Assembly: GCA_021292165.1 (NCBI GenBank)
Contig: CM037877.1
Location: 111,312,789-111,376,788 of the forward strand
Source of the DNA: Shinisaurus crocodilurus
Lineage: Eukaryota; Chordata; Lepidosauria; Squamata; Shinisauridae
Length of the DNA: 64,000 nucleotides
Reading direction: 5' to 3'
Shown: piece by piece, positions 1-10,491 of the stretch
Layout of the letters: every line of letters starts with the position of its first letter
Position numbering within the stretch: position 1 is the first letter of the stretch
Notes under the pieces: generated by a model
The model's database searches: none
What the model was told of the DNA's origin: nothing
What the model saw: only the letters and a program-made list of their open reading frames with translations
Made by a program: the position numbers and the translations under genes

Positions 1-833
1 CACACATTTAATAATTAAAGTCTTGCAACCACATGGGCAGCACCATTCACATAGGTCCTTACCAGAAAATTGTCACCCCAAGCTTGAAAAGGCCATGATT
101 TTGTGTTAGGTATTTTCAGAACTGTCCTCACTCACATGGTTACTGACCGTCTCCATAAATCTTGTGGAGACACACCACAGGGCTGGGAGAGATTTCAGCT
201 AAAGAAAATTCCCTTGAAGTAATGGGAATGACAGAGATAAGCCTTATTTACTCCTTAGAGTCGTCCTTTGTAGTTTTAATTACCATTCTTGTGACTGGGG
301 GAGTACTCGGAGTCAAGGATTAACAACTTCTTCTTGATGCTGTGGCTGGAGACCTGAAAAGGACACTTAAGCCTGCAAACTCTTCATTTCTTTTAAGATT
401 TATGCTGCCAGTTCATAATGAGGAGAGATTTTTATCTACAACAAATTATCTACAATGAAGTTCAAATTTCCTACATGGTCGCAATCTTTTTTCAGGAAAT
501 TCTAAAAGAAATATGGTTTAAAGCCTCACGATGAGAAGATCAATAAACAAGTTCTGAAATGGGAAAGAAAGAGGCACCTTAATTTTTTAAAATTCTTAAT
601 CTTGGGAAAGTTTATAAAAGAAGTAGCTGTGTGATAAATTTGCACAGTGTGAGAACAGTTTTTGTTGTCTCTGGTGCTGGAAACAAAGCGTCAAAATGGC
701 TACACAGGACTTGTGGTTTAAGCTAACTGGAAAAATGATGAATAGATTTAATGCATTCGAGGGGAAAAAATTATTGGCAAGCTAGAGGATTTAGAAGTGC
801 ATTTTTTACAAAAAATTGAAAATGTGCATTCAG
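1..833. other. Unassigned AT-rich flank
   Basis: No convincing coding region, RNA gene or recognisable repeat was seen. The stretch ends where the Gypsy LTR begins. Confidence 0.4.
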
Positions 834-985
834 TGGAAGACCGACAACCTGGTCTTCTGCGTGGGTTCAATGCTAAGGGGGTAGCGAGTCCTGGGGCGGG
901 CCTTCTCTGAGGTCTCCAGCGCCTCACCCTTAGCCCAGAACAAAGGGATAACTTATAGCCACAAAAGTATCTTTTAGAAAACAGG

Positions 986-991
986 TTTATT
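986..991 (-). promoter_or_regulatory. Poly(A) signal AATAAA in the Gypsy LTR
   Basis: The minus strand reads GTAAATAAACC, downstream of the LTR TATA box and minisatellite, as expected near the R/U5 boundary. Confidence 0.55.
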
Positions 992-1108
992 TACAAAATT
1001 ACCTTCACAAACCCAGACCCACGCCAGCAATACAGCTTATCAGTATGATACAAAGTAACAAGCAAGAAGTCTCAAGGACACCGTGAGTTCAGGGCTCTCA
1101 GCTAGTTA

Positions 1109-1545
1109 GTTCAGCTCGGGCTCCAGCAGAGGCCCGGTCAACCGCATGCTGCTAGCTGGGTTCCCGGCGGAGGTCCGGTCTACCCAAGCGGCTAGCTGGG
1201 TTCCCGGCGGAGGCCCGGTCTACCCAAGCGGCGAACTGGGTTCCCGGCGGGGGCCCGGTCAACCGCACGCGGCTAGCTGGGTTCCCGGCGGAGGCCCGGT
1301 CTACCCAAGCGGCTAGTTGGGTTCCCGGCGGGGCCCGGTCAACCGCACGCGGCTAGCTGGGTTCCCGGCGGAGGCCCGGTCTACCCAAGCGGCTAACTGG
1401 GTTCCCGGCGGGGGCCCGGTCTACCCAAGCGGCTTGTGAGTGATTTCAGCTTGGTTTCCCGGGGGTCCGGTCAACCCAAGCGGCCAGTGATTTCAGTTTG
1501 GTTTCCCGGGGGTCCAGTCAACCCAAGCGGCCAGTGATTTCAGCT
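1109..1545. repeat. GC-rich minisatellite inside the Gypsy LTR
   Basis: About eight units of roughly 40 bp share the core TGGGTTCCCGGCGG followed by a CCCGGTC...ACCCAAGCGG half. Two longer units of about 47 bp (from near 1433) contain GTGATTTCAG. Units vary by substitution; two or three carry CAACCGCACGCGG in place of CTACCCAAGCGG. It lies between the LTR TATA box and its poly(A) signal, so it would be transcribed in the R region. Confidence 0.85.
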
Positions 1546-1651
1546 AGATGGAGCGTGCCGGGTGCTGCTACCCGGGGTTGCCGATCCTTCGTTCCCTTAC
1601 CCCAGGCATGGGCAAGATTGCTGAACTGCTGCCAGTTCCCTTGCGCAGGGT

Positions 1652-1659
1652 GTTTTATA
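1652..1659 (-). promoter_or_regulatory. TATA-like box of the Gypsy LTR
   Basis: The minus strand reads GGTATAAAACACC. The second Gypsy-type LTR has a decayed counterpart (GGTAGAAAACCCC near 25290), which supports this as the promoter position. Confidence 0.55.
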
Positions 1660-1942
1660 CCTTGGTGTTTCAGGTAGCCCTTCCCTCCGTGATCAGGTGG
1701 GTTGACACCCTCCCTGAGGGGCGGCCTTTTGGGTCAGGTGGGGTGACGCCCTCCCCCCATGGGATGGGGTCCCTTTGAAGCCACTTGCTTAATGGTCTCA
1801 TCCTATGGTGTTGAGTGGCCATTTCTTAGGGGTGCCGAAGTGTCTGCTCTGGAGAGGTATTCCAGTCTTATGTAGATGGGGCTGATATGCGAGAGCATTG
1901 ACAAACCTGGTGATGCTTCCTGCCTTCCCCCCTGGGGTGATT

Positions 1943-3280
1943 CTATGCAGATGTTGTTTGTCCCCTTTGGCATCTGTGGAGACTGGCTGTCTCCCCCCCC
2001 CCGGGTCTCCTTCCCCCCTCCTTGGTGAGTGCGTGTGTGTCAGGCAGGGGGCTTAGGTTGGCTTTCTCCACATCTCCCCCCCGGGGAAAAGATGGCATTG
2101 GGGTCCCACACCCCAATTTCCCATTGACTTGCCCATCACCTGAGAAAGCCCGGGAGAGTGCATCAGCCAGGACATTGTCCTTACCCTTGATGTGCTCAAT
2201 TTCGAAGTCAAAGTCTTGCAGTGCCAGACTCCACCGTAGGAGTTTTTGGTTGTTGCCCTTGACTCTATCTAACCAGCACAGGGGGGAATGGTCGGTCTGC
2301 AGGCGGAACCGTCTCCCCCAGAGGTAGGGGCGCAACTTGGTGATGGCCCACACCACAGCCAGGCACTCTTTCTCAATGGTGGCAAGACTACGTTCTCTGG
2401 GCAGGAGTTTCTTGCTCAGGTAGGCAACGGGGCGCAGCCCTTCTCCTACCTTCTCCTGTAATAACACCGCCCCCATCCCAGCCTCAGAGGCATCTGTCTG
2501 TAGAACGAAGGGGGATTCGAAGTTTGGGGCTTGCAGAATGGGAGCTGCCGTGAGGCAGGCTTTTAACCCGTCGAAAGCGGTCTGGCAAGCCGCGGTCCAC
2601 TGGACCCTGTTCGGTTGGCGCTTTTTACAAAGATCAGTCAGAGGGGCTGCTAGCTGACTGAAGTGTGGCACAAACTTCCGATAGTACCCCGCAAGTCCCA
2701 GAAAAGTCTGCACCTGTTTTTTGGTTGCGGGTTGGGGCCATTTCTGAACCGACTCTATCTTAGTTTCCATGGGTTTGATGCTCCCCCCTCCGACCCGATG
2801 TCCAAGGTACTCAACTTCCCCTAGCCCCACCTGGCACTTTTTTGCTTTCACTGTCAACCCAGCGTCCCGGATCTGCTGGAAGACCTGCTGGACATGCTGC
2901 AGATGCTGTTCCCAAGTGGAGCTAAAGATAGCTATGTCGTCCAGATAGGCACAGGCAACTTCTCCCAACCCGTTCAGCATTCCATTCATCAGCCTCTGAA
3001 AGGTTGCCGGACCGTTCCGGACTCCGAAGGGAAGAGTGGTGAACTGGAATAAACCCAGGTGTGTGACAAAGGCAGACTTGAGAGCAGCATCCGCGTCCAG
3101 CGGGACTTGCCAGTAGCCCTTGGTGAGGTCTAGGGTGGTAATGTACTTGGCCCTCCCTAGCTTCTCCAGCAAGACATCCATGTTGGGGATGGGGTAGGGG
3201 TCAGGGACGGTCACCTTATTGATTTTCCGATAGTCCACACAGAACCGCACCCCCCCCATCCTTTTTGGCCACCAGGACAA
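1943..3280 (-). pseudogene. Gypsy pol: reverse transcriptase and RNase H
   Basis: This 445-codon open segment starts inside the RT. RT motifs in order are FCVDYRKINK, TTLDLTKGYWQVPL, FGVRNGPATFQRLM and the catalytic YLDD box (AYLDDIAIFS). The thumb is followed by an RNase H domain with FVLQTDASEAGMGAVL, a glutamate in TIEKEC, RLQTDHSPL and DNVLADALSR. RT copies element RNA to DNA and RNase H removes the RNA strand. The start codon is an artefact of a frameshift; the true frame continues from the upstream segment ending at 3216. After RNase H the frame runs to a stop without integrase, confirming that integrase lies on the other side. Confidence 0.85.
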
Positions 3281-4205
3281 TCGGGGAGGACCATGGGCTA
3301 GAACTAGGAACGATCACCCCTAGGTCTAACATGGCTTTGACTTCCTCTGCAATGACCTGAACGTGGGGTCCCACCGCCCGGTATGGCAGAGATTGCAGAG
3401 GGGGGCTGTCACCCATTTGAATGGTGTGCTGGATGAGTGGGGTCCGCCCGGGGCGGTCTGTGAACATGGTCCCAAATTCATCCAGCACCCGCTTCATTTG
3501 CTCCCGCTGAGCCTCGGACAGGGCGGGTGACAGTGAAATTTCTTCCATCCCCCCGCCATCCCCCCATTCTCCCAACAGATCCCCATCAGCGAAATCCTTA
3601 TCATTGTGTTCCTTCACACAGCCTACTCCCACACTCCGGTCCACATATAATTTCAACATATTCACATGAAACACTTTACATTTTTCAGGAGTCCTGGCAA
3701 AGAGTATTCTGTAGTTGACTGGTCTAAGTTTCTCAACTACAGTCTCCGGACCCTCCCACTTAAGACACAGCTTGTCTGTTTTGAGGGTACGCAGAACCAA
3801 TACTTTATCACCCACTTCAAAAGTCCGGGCTACTGCGGTTTTATCATACAGCTCCTTTTGCCGCTGCTGGGCTGCCTTCAGATGCTGTTGGGCGGCTTCT
3901 TGAACGCTGTGGAGGGTGTCCCGTAGCCGCCGCAGAAAAGTGTGAACCGGCACGGGCGAACTGTCGGCAGCCCCCTCCCACTCCTCCCGCAACAAAGCCA
4001 AGGGCCCCTGTAGTTCTCTGCCAAACATCAGTTCATTCGGGGAAAACCCGAGGCTTTCCTGAGGAGCATCCCGGTAGGCAAAGAGGAGGTAGGGTAGGGC
4101 TTGGTCCCAAGTTCCCGGGTGACGGCTAGCGTACGCCCGGATCATTTCCCCCAAAGTCTGGTTGAAGCGTTCAACCAGTCCGCTGGTCTCGTGGTGGTAA
4201 GGCAC
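3216..4205 (-). pseudogene. Gypsy pol: C-terminal integrase core, linker and start of RT
   Basis: The segment opens with the integrase motif HHETSGLVERFNQTL, carrying the catalytic glutamate, then a region typical of chromoviral-type integrases (FAYRDAPQESLGFSPNELMFGR). A linker leads into the N-terminal RT (SLPYRAVGP, VKAMLDLGVIVPSSSPWSSP, VLVAKKDGG). Integrase and RT thus sit in one frame with integrase first, which is the direct evidence for the unusual domain order. The frame breaks at a run of eight C (3250-3257) where the RT should continue into RFCVDYRKIN. Confidence 0.85.
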
Positions 4206-4218
4206 CGAAGTTACATGG

Positions 4219-4650
4219 TCAACCCCCCCCCCACATCTTCTGGAACAGTTTAGACATGAACCCGGTGCCGCAGTCCGACACGACCATGCGGGGCATTCCT
4301 AAGCGGGCAAAGAGAGAGAGCAGAGTCTTAGCCAGGCTGGCTGCAGAGATGGAGGCTAGCGCAAAAGCCTCCGCGTAGTGGGTGGCAAAGTCCACTACCG
4401 TCAGTACAAACTTCTTCCCTGTCTTGGTGGGCGGGTTCAGGGGACCCACTATGTCCATAGCAATCTGTTCAAAAGGGATCCCCACCACTGGAAAAGGCTG
4501 AAGGGGAGCTCTTGGGTGATCGTGATTGAGTCCCACCCGCTGGCACACATCGCAGGACCGACAGTAAGCTTTAATGTCGGAGGCGATCATGGGCCAGTAG
4601 AACCCCTCTGTGATTCGAGCTTGGGTCCGCTTCTGCCCCAGGTGTCCTCC
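4219..4650 (-). pseudogene. Gypsy integrase: HHCC zinc region end and catalytic core
   Basis: Visible motifs are CRSCDVCQ (the cysteines of the HHCC zinc finger), AMDIVGPL (first catalytic Asp) and VVSDCGTGFMS (second catalytic Asp). The frame is open from an in-frame stop at about 4648-4650 to a run of ten C (4223-4232), where it shifts out of phase with the following segment containing the catalytic Glu. Integrase would insert the cDNA copy into host DNA. Confidence 0.8.
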
Positions 4651-5007
4651 TCATGCCACGTCATGGGCGAGGTGCAGCACGGCGCGGCGGTACCATTGGG
4701 GAACCACCAGTTGCCTTTGCTTGCGCCCCGGTGCCACTTCCCCCTTTGGCTCGAACTCCCGGTACAAAGTTCCATTGTCCCAGACAAATTTTTCGGTGGC
4801 AAGGGATACCCCGGGGTCTTGGTTGGCCAGTTCGCGACACTCCTGCAAGGAAGGGTCCAGCCGCTGGGCTTCCTTGAATTGGGCTTGAGTCCCAAAGTCT
4901 TTAGCCATCTGGGCAAACCCTTCATCCTTCGGGGGCTCCGCTATGGCCTGGTTCTCCCCGGAGTGCCCCGCAAGGGATGGGGTCACCCCGGTTGGTGGAG
5001 GGGGCAC
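4651..5007 (-). pseudogene. Gypsy pol: region between protease and integrase zinc finger
   Basis: The open segment ends with VVPQWYRRAVLHLAHDVA and an in-frame TGA. The two histidines of the integrase HHCC motif (LHLAHD) lie just before the stop and its cysteines just after, in the same frame, so one nonsense change separates them. The N-terminal half has no motif I can name. Confidence 0.65.
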
Positions 5008-5099
5008 GGGCTTAGGCTTTGGGACCGGTGCGGTTACGGGCGGCCCCCCTCTTCTTGCCTATCCCCGGGTGACGACCCCCATCTTAGCTTTGGCCACCC

Positions 5100-5345
5100 G
5101 GAACACGAGGTTGTTCCCGATGATGATGCCCCACTCCTTTTGGCGATGGATGATTACGTCCATCTCTCCTTCCCACCCCTGGTACTTGACCCGGACCCGG
5201 GCGATGGGGACGGTGATGTCGGGGGAGTTTTAGGGTTTGATCGTACACGTACGTCCTGACAAAAGTTGGGACCTTTCTACGCGGTCCCGGGGCAGAGCCG
5301 TTACATCTGCCCCAGTCTCCCTATACCCCATCCGGGAAACATTGT
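5100..5345 (-). pseudogene. Gypsy aspartic protease remnant
   Basis: The minus-strand frame around 5305-5319 reads ETGADVTALP, matching the retroviral protease signature D-T/S-G-A with the catalytic Asp replaced by Glu. Further on it reads ITVPIARVRVKYQGWEGEMDVII and a GIIIGNNLV segment, as in Gypsy proteases. At least two in-frame stops interrupt it. It lies directly upstream of integrase, fixing the order PR-IN-RT-RH. Confidence 0.6.
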
Positions 5346-5599
5346 TGATATAGATGGACTCACAGAATTGTTTGCGGCTCCATCTCAGCTGGTCCGGGGA
5401 GGCGATGCGATACAGCGATGCACGGGGTCCGGGACGGTAGAGATCCCACTCTTGGAGATCCTCCTTGGCGCCGCGATCCTCGGGGAGGCTGACTTAGCTA
5501 CACCAGCTCATACATAAGAGGTAAAACACCACCACTAATTTTTCCATATTATGGAAAAGAATTAAAAGAATCGGCACTTGAAGCGAAAGAGTTAAAAAA

Positions 5600-5688
5600 A
5601 AGTCTGCTCCTGCCAATCGGCTGGTAGGCCGGATAAAAAGGCAAGGCGGGCCGGATGTGGCCCGCGGGCCTTAGTTAGAAGACCCCTG
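5600..5688. mobile_element. Terminal fragment of a hAT-type element
   Basis: The segment contains GCCGGATGTGGCCCGCGGGCC and ends AGAAGACCCCTG, a terminus like those of other hAT elements here (CAGGGGTC inverted). The other terminus was not found, so boundary and orientation are inferred. Confidence 0.4.
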
Positions 5689-5980
5689 GTGTGGGGGATT
5701 GCTAAAAGAGCTGGGAGAGGATATTAGGAGATATTATCTCTCCCCTCTTGCATTTGCAAGCACAGCAGAGCAGACCCCAACTACAGTGGAAAAACGTGAG
5801 TGTGCGGAGCTGCTGGTTAGAGCAGGTTCAGTTAGTGGGTACAGGCTGCCCTTTTGGCAGACTGGATCTTTACCTGGCTTCTCCCTTATACTACCAATAA
5901 GACAAACAGTCTTTTGGAGGTTAAAAGCAGAGTTTACTCACTTAGATCTTGCAGATTGGATACAGGCAGGCTTAGGAATG
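5689..5980. other. Unassigned; possible old LTR piece
   Basis: No clear gene. The stretch has the look of decayed LTR sequence, but I cannot assign it. Confidence 0.25.
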
Positions 5981-6133
5981 TACAGTATTTTTCCATGTAT
6001 AAGACTATACTTTTTCCTAAAATCGTTAGACTAAAAATTGAGGGTCGTCTTATACACGGAAGTAAGCTGGGGAGAGAACCGTGTGGTTGCGAAACTGCCC
6101 AGTGGGGGGCGTCTTATACACGGAAAAATACAG
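5981..6133. mobile_element. Small TIR element (Tc1/mariner-like MITE), copy 1
   Basis: The ends are inverted repeats, ACAGTATTTTTCCATGTATAAGAC on the left and GTCTTATACACGGAAAAATAC on the right. A second copy lies at 18707-18879. A TA-type target site fits the left end. Superfamily assignment is inferred from the TIR style and small size. Confidence 0.55.
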
Positions 6134-7545
6134 TTGTGCAGGAATCATTTGGTAGTCGATCCGTTCTGAACTTGGGAAAAGTTCAGACATGCTACTCTCT
6201 GCTACATCTTTAGACATGCCGCAGTTACAGATTCATGGCTCAGACTGAATTCCCAGGCAGGAAGAGAAGGCATTGGCTACGCCCACATCCTGCCCCGGAG
6301 GACGTCTGGGTAATGTCCACAGAGTGTCTACTCTAGGAGGCACAACTCTGTGGTCCCAATTACGTCATGCACCTATACATGGCGTGTGAGGTTTTTGGCT
6401 GGACATTCCCTACAGTTAGAAACATCTGAGCAATATCTTTGTAAGACTCAGAAAATGGAGAGCCAGTAATGGTGGCTTGGTGGCTTTAGGTGTGCCTGCT
6501 GCCGCTTTGCTCCTACAGATTTTCTGCTGGGTTCATAGTGTCCCTCTTTTTGTTGCATAGCTCCCTGTGGGTGGGGGTGGGGAGTATAAATAGTGGTAAT
6601 TGTGGAGGAAGAGGGGGGGCTGGCTGGCCCGCCAGACCTCCACCCTTTCCTACTTCAAAGGAATCTCAGCGCTTGCCACCATGTGGCCCGGAAGGGGGGG
6701 CTGGCTGGCCCGCCACCACCCCACCCTTACCTACCTAAAGGAAACTAAGACCCTTTGAGATCTCAAGATACCAGATTGCCAGCCTCAGCTGTCTGCAATC
6801 TTACTTGAATCTCTGTTTAGGGACTCGCCTTCAATTTCTGTAACCTGGATTTAGATACCGTACTGAACTTACAGAGCACTACAAAACCAATTTGGGGTGA
6901 AACTAAGATAAGGTTTATTCTGGTAGCATCTTACAACAAGATTAGGGAAATAAGAAGCACACAAAATAGAGAGACACTTTAGTACACAGTAAAGCTGCAA
7001 AACAATAAAACCTGATTCTTTAAGATCTCTCAGGCACACACATGTTACCTGAGGGTGTTCTCTTCAAGGGTTAGATCCAGCACAGCCTCGCTGCCCGAGG
7101 AGAACTACTCCATCTACCCGCAGGTCTGAGATGGGTAAACTCCCACAAGGCTTGCCTTTCACCAGAGCTCTCAATCCAGCTAATTTTACTAGGAGCTGCC
7201 TGGGGTCGGTTCCGGAGGGCCCCCCCCCAAAGGCTTGGGCCCCTCGCTGGCGTGCTGCCATGGCTCCAACCAGGCACGCTACCAAAAAGACTAAGACCAA
7301 CAACAAAGGCTACACGTGGGGAAATAGCTCTCCCCCCTCCCTTTTTCTGTAGCCTTCTTGCTTCAGCCAATCAATTTGAACTTCACCTGGCCAGGCAGCG
7401 GGGAGGGAACTGGCCAGGCAGGGGGGAGGGAACTCGTGAGTCATGGCTTGAACTATCTACATATGAACGCCCTAGTCGTCTAGGCGCCACCTATGTCATC
7501 CGAGGCCCTCGCCTCCTCCCAGCCCCCACCTGGTTCGCACATGAG
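6134..7545. other. Unassigned repeat-like DNA with a short GC-rich duplication; candidate minus-strand LTR
   Basis: A GGGGGGGCTGGCTGGCCCGCC motif occurs twice (near 6612 and 6697) in an imperfect duplication. Around 6890-7460 the minus strand has AATAAAC-type signals and U3/R-like composition, suggesting an old LTR, but I could not define its ends. The open frames here lack protein signatures. Confidence 0.3.
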
Positions 7546-7548
7546 GAG

Positions 7549-7550
<2 letters not shown>

Positions 7551-7588
<38 letters not shown>
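7551..7588. repeat. (GT)n microsatellite
   Basis: An uninterrupted GT dinucleotide run of about 38 bp, followed by the palindromic CTGCATGCCTGCATGCAG. Confidence 0.95.
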
Positions 7589-7589
<1 letters not shown>

Positions 7590-7831
7590 CCTGCATGCCT
7601 GCATGCAGGAACCCCCAAAAGCTCCACAGTAATCAGAAAAAACACACAACAAAGCCCATTCAAAACCAGAGGCTGCTATCAAATTAAATTACTCAATCAA
7701 GTAAAGTTATCACATTTTAATTCTCAAATGCCAATTATTTGGTTTTCTGGTTTCAGAATTTAACGCCAAACTATTTATGTTGGAGCTCAGTGGTTTGAGC
7801 TCCCAACATAAATTTCTTTTTCTAAATATAA

Positions 7832-8083
7832 CTTTAAAAGGGGATTGGACAAATTCATGGAGGATAAGGCTATCAATGGCTACCAGTCCTGATAACTATA
7901 TGCCACCTCCAGTATCAGAGGCAGTATGCCTATGTACACCAGTTGCTGGGGAACATGGGGTGATGTTGCACTCATGTCCTGTTAGTGGGTTTCCCATGGG
8001 CAGCTGGTTGGCCACTGTGTGAACAGAATGCTGGACTAGATAGACCCTTGGTCTGATCCAGCATGGCTCTTCTTTTGTTCTTA
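7832..8083 (+). mobile_element. CR1/L3-type LINE 3' end
   Basis: The segment runs from GGGGATTGGACAAATTCATG to GGTCTGATCCAGCATGGC and TTCTTTTGTTCTTAT, the familiar 3' end of a CR1-related LINE in squamates. A decayed trace of the same end is visible near 43790-43845. Only the 3' end is present. Confidence 0.65.
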
Positions 8084-8521
8084 TACAGGGGGAGCAGTAT
8101 CATGTCTGCAGGCCAACATGTTTTCAGTATAATGTATGCACAGAGCCTGTAGACATACATGTAGGCTCCACCCACATGATTGGGAACCTTGCAAAAGCAG
8201 GGTTCTTCCCATTCATGTGTGCATTGGCCATGTGCATGTAGGAGGAGGATAAGAGTCCCTGCTTCTCCCCACCCCCTCCACCATGAGTGCATTTATTGTA
8301 AAGCGTAGACAGTCCTTACATGTCAGGGAGAAGTGTTCTAGCCTAGTTGTGTCCACAACATGCTTGTTTTATATTTGATGGAAATTTCATTGATGAAGGA
8401 ATAATGAAGAGTATGATCCCCACACCTGTAGCCAGCAGTAGTAACAGTCCAGGGATAGGTGTGCAGCACAATTCTATGAGGGTCTTCTCAGAAGTAAGTC
8501 CTACTGAGTTCATAGGTAAGT

Positions 8522-8670
8522 GTGTATAGCAGGGGTTGGCAACTTGTGGCCCTCCAGATGTTTTGGCTTATAGCTCCCATCAACCCTAGCCAGCATAGCC
8601 AGTGGTGAGGGATGATGGGAGTCGTGGCCCTCCAGATGTTTTAGCCTACAAGCCCACCCCTGGTGTATAG
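8522..8670. mobile_element. Palindromic hAT MITE with 8-bp TSD
   Basis: The element (8530-8662) begins CAGGGGTTGGCA and ends CCACCCCTG. It is nearly self-complementary: both halves hold GCCCTCCAGATGTTTT in opposite orientation. It is flanked by a perfect 8-bp duplication GTGTATAG (8522-8529 and 8663-8670), which identifies the hAT superfamily. This is the best preserved of the window's most abundant miniature family. Confidence 0.9.
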
Positions 8671-9114
8671 AAAGGATTGCAGCCTTAACTACTAAATAAG
8701 AGCTATGCCTTTGATGCAAGGAATTTCATAAGCACTAAAGAAGTAATTGAAACATTGTCAGGGAGCAATTTGGACAACAGTATACAGAAATTTGTCTAGA
8801 ATAAGATTGAAACTAGTGTGCCAATTTGCCCTGGTACTTCTTTTTCTTCTTACCAAATCCAATTTGAAATCATCTTCCCAGGTTTAAGACAGATCCCGCA
8901 AGATCTTTGTTTTTCAGACAGCAACATAATTTGATCAGACAAATGAGGTCACAACTCTTCTTACCGATATAGTCTTAAAAGTTACATTGAACTTTAGATT
9001 CATTCATAGACATTCCAGCTGGAAACCTAAAGTGCTTCTCAGAGCCTGAGGGTGCTTCCTGACAAGGCTTTTCTTGTGCTATCGCCCTGCCCTATTCATG
9101 GAATTTTAGAGGAG
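8671..9114. other. Unassigned
   Basis: AT-rich sequence with no recognised gene or repeat. Confidence 0.4.
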
Positions 9115-9310
9115 ATTTAGATGCCATTGTCTTCTACTTGTAACCCTCCTGTGTTTTCCCACTGCCTTTTATGTCTTCTTTTCCTTACCTAAGAAAATCT
9201 GTTCAGGAGGAAAAGACAGAATAGCTGCATAATGCCTTCTGATTGGTAGTGCTTGGAGCCCTCTCCTCTGTCTGGAAGCACCCTAACTCTCTCAACTGTA
9301 TTAATCATTT
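9115..9310. repeat. Dispersed repeat, uninterrupted copy
   Basis: The stretch matches 53655-53715 plus 54432-54535 (shared TTGTAACCCTC, TTTTCCCACT, AGGAGGAAAAGA, TTGGAAGCACCCT). In the second locus an L2 fragment and a CA repeat split the same sequence, so this copy shows the arrangement without that insertion. Family unknown. Confidence 0.5.
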
Positions 9311-9999
9311 GAACCTCTAAGCTCTGATTCTTCATTTTTCCCCCCATTCCCTTAAAGTGGTTTTTCCTGACATCACTCATGTCCACTGACATAATTTCCA
9401 TACTAGCAACTCTGTCTGTAGTCCCAATAATGCATCTCAAAGTCAGTTAAAGGAACAAATTAATTCCTGGCTTAAGTGGCAGGAGGGGGAGCGGAAAATG
9501 AAAAGTAGGAGAGAGAATGAACAAAGAGGAGAGTACACAAAGCCAGCAGCTGTACAAGTGAGGAAGGCTGAACATATATTATCTTGCTGTCAAACAATCC
9601 ATAAAATCTTTGGCTTCAGATCTCTAGTCCTAACCAATAAATTAGCTGGACTGCACTGAAGAAACTTCAAATATTAGGGGGCAAGTATTGTTCTTCAGGG
9701 AGAGGCTGTGTTTCTCTTGCATCCCTGTCAGTGCCTATGACACTTGTCCTGCCTTTAATCCCAACCTGAGGGCCATAGTAGGTGTGACAGAGGTACAGTA
9801 ACAGCAATCCAATCTCTTTAAACTGTCATGGGATGGGAGGCAAACTGGATTAGGACCTCGGGAGAGAGGAGGGGCTAACCCTTTCTCTTGCACCACTTCC
9901 CTGATGAAAACTGGCATCACCTCCACCTTGCAAAGCTCCTCCCTGCCCTGTTAGGAACAATATACATATAAACTTAGATCTGGGTATGTTGGTTGGTAC
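9311..9999. other. Unassigned
   Basis: No supported feature; short open frames have no protein signature. Confidence 0.4.
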
Positions 10000-10435
10000 C
10001 CCTGTCAAGGTTCCACCTGTACCAGGACACCTTGATCAGCTCCTTAAAGATATCTGCCTCTTTAACAGCCCCTCCTGTATCAGGATGCCAATTCTCTGCC
10101 TTTTTACCTCCTGTTCCCAGTAACATGGGATTAGGCCTTAGCCATGGTGCAAAAGACACTCCAACAACTGAATTTTAACAATAACTGTTTACTGTAGTAA
10201 TTATTGGTAAAGTAGAATCACATTAACTTAGGGTAATTGCACAAATAGAGCTGTAAGATTACAAAAAGCAAGTATAAGGGAAATAAAAGGAAAAATAACG
10301 CAAGGTTCTCTAACCTAGCTACACTGTCACCTGTAAGCCTTAGTTAAGAGATTCCTTCTCCAGCCTAGCTCTGGCTGTTCTGCATTCTTCAGTGAAATTC
10401 AGACCCTGCTTCTCTGTCTGCTTCACTCTCTGCAG

Positions 10436-10491
<56 letters not shown>

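Larger units (their letters stand above)
834..1903 (-). repeat. 3' LTR of the Gypsy element
   Basis: On the minus strand the LTR begins near position 1903 with TGTCAATGC and ends at 834 with GGTCTTCCA, the usual TG...CA form. It holds a TATA-like box (1652-1659), a 40-bp minisatellite and an AATAAA signal (986-991). The last 25-30 nt form an imperfect palindrome, GAAGACC...GGTCTTC, shared with another LTR ending near 32145. The start could be off by about 20 nt, because the purine-rich tract upstream does not abut the TGT exactly. Confidence 0.65.
834..5530 (-). mobile_element. Ty3/Gypsy retrotransposon with integrase upstream of RT (Gmr1-like), 5'-truncated
   Basis: Reading the minus strand from high to low coordinates, the order is a retroviral-type aspartic protease motif, integrase HHCC zinc-binding region, integrase core, reverse transcriptase, RNase H and a 3' LTR. 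Ordinary Ty3/Gypsy elements place integrase after RNase H. The order here is the Ty1/copia-like one known from the Gmr1 group of deuterostome Gypsy elements, so I infer membership there. No gag with a zinc knuckle and no 5' LTR are visible; the similarity fades near 5.5 kb, where unrelated repeat DNA begins. Coding is broken by stops and by two frameshifts in C homopolymers, so the copy as read is defective. Confidence 0.85.

Noticed and set aside
2022..2327. Plus-strand ORF in the Gypsy RNase H region
   Set aside because: It is a shadow of the minus-strand pol frame.
4378..5259. A 293-codon plus-strand ORF
   Set aside because: It is antisense to the integrase and protease coding of the Gypsy element and has no motif of its own.
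7491..7763. Small ORFs over the GT repeat
   Set aside because: They translate the microsatellite as alternating residues and nothing else.
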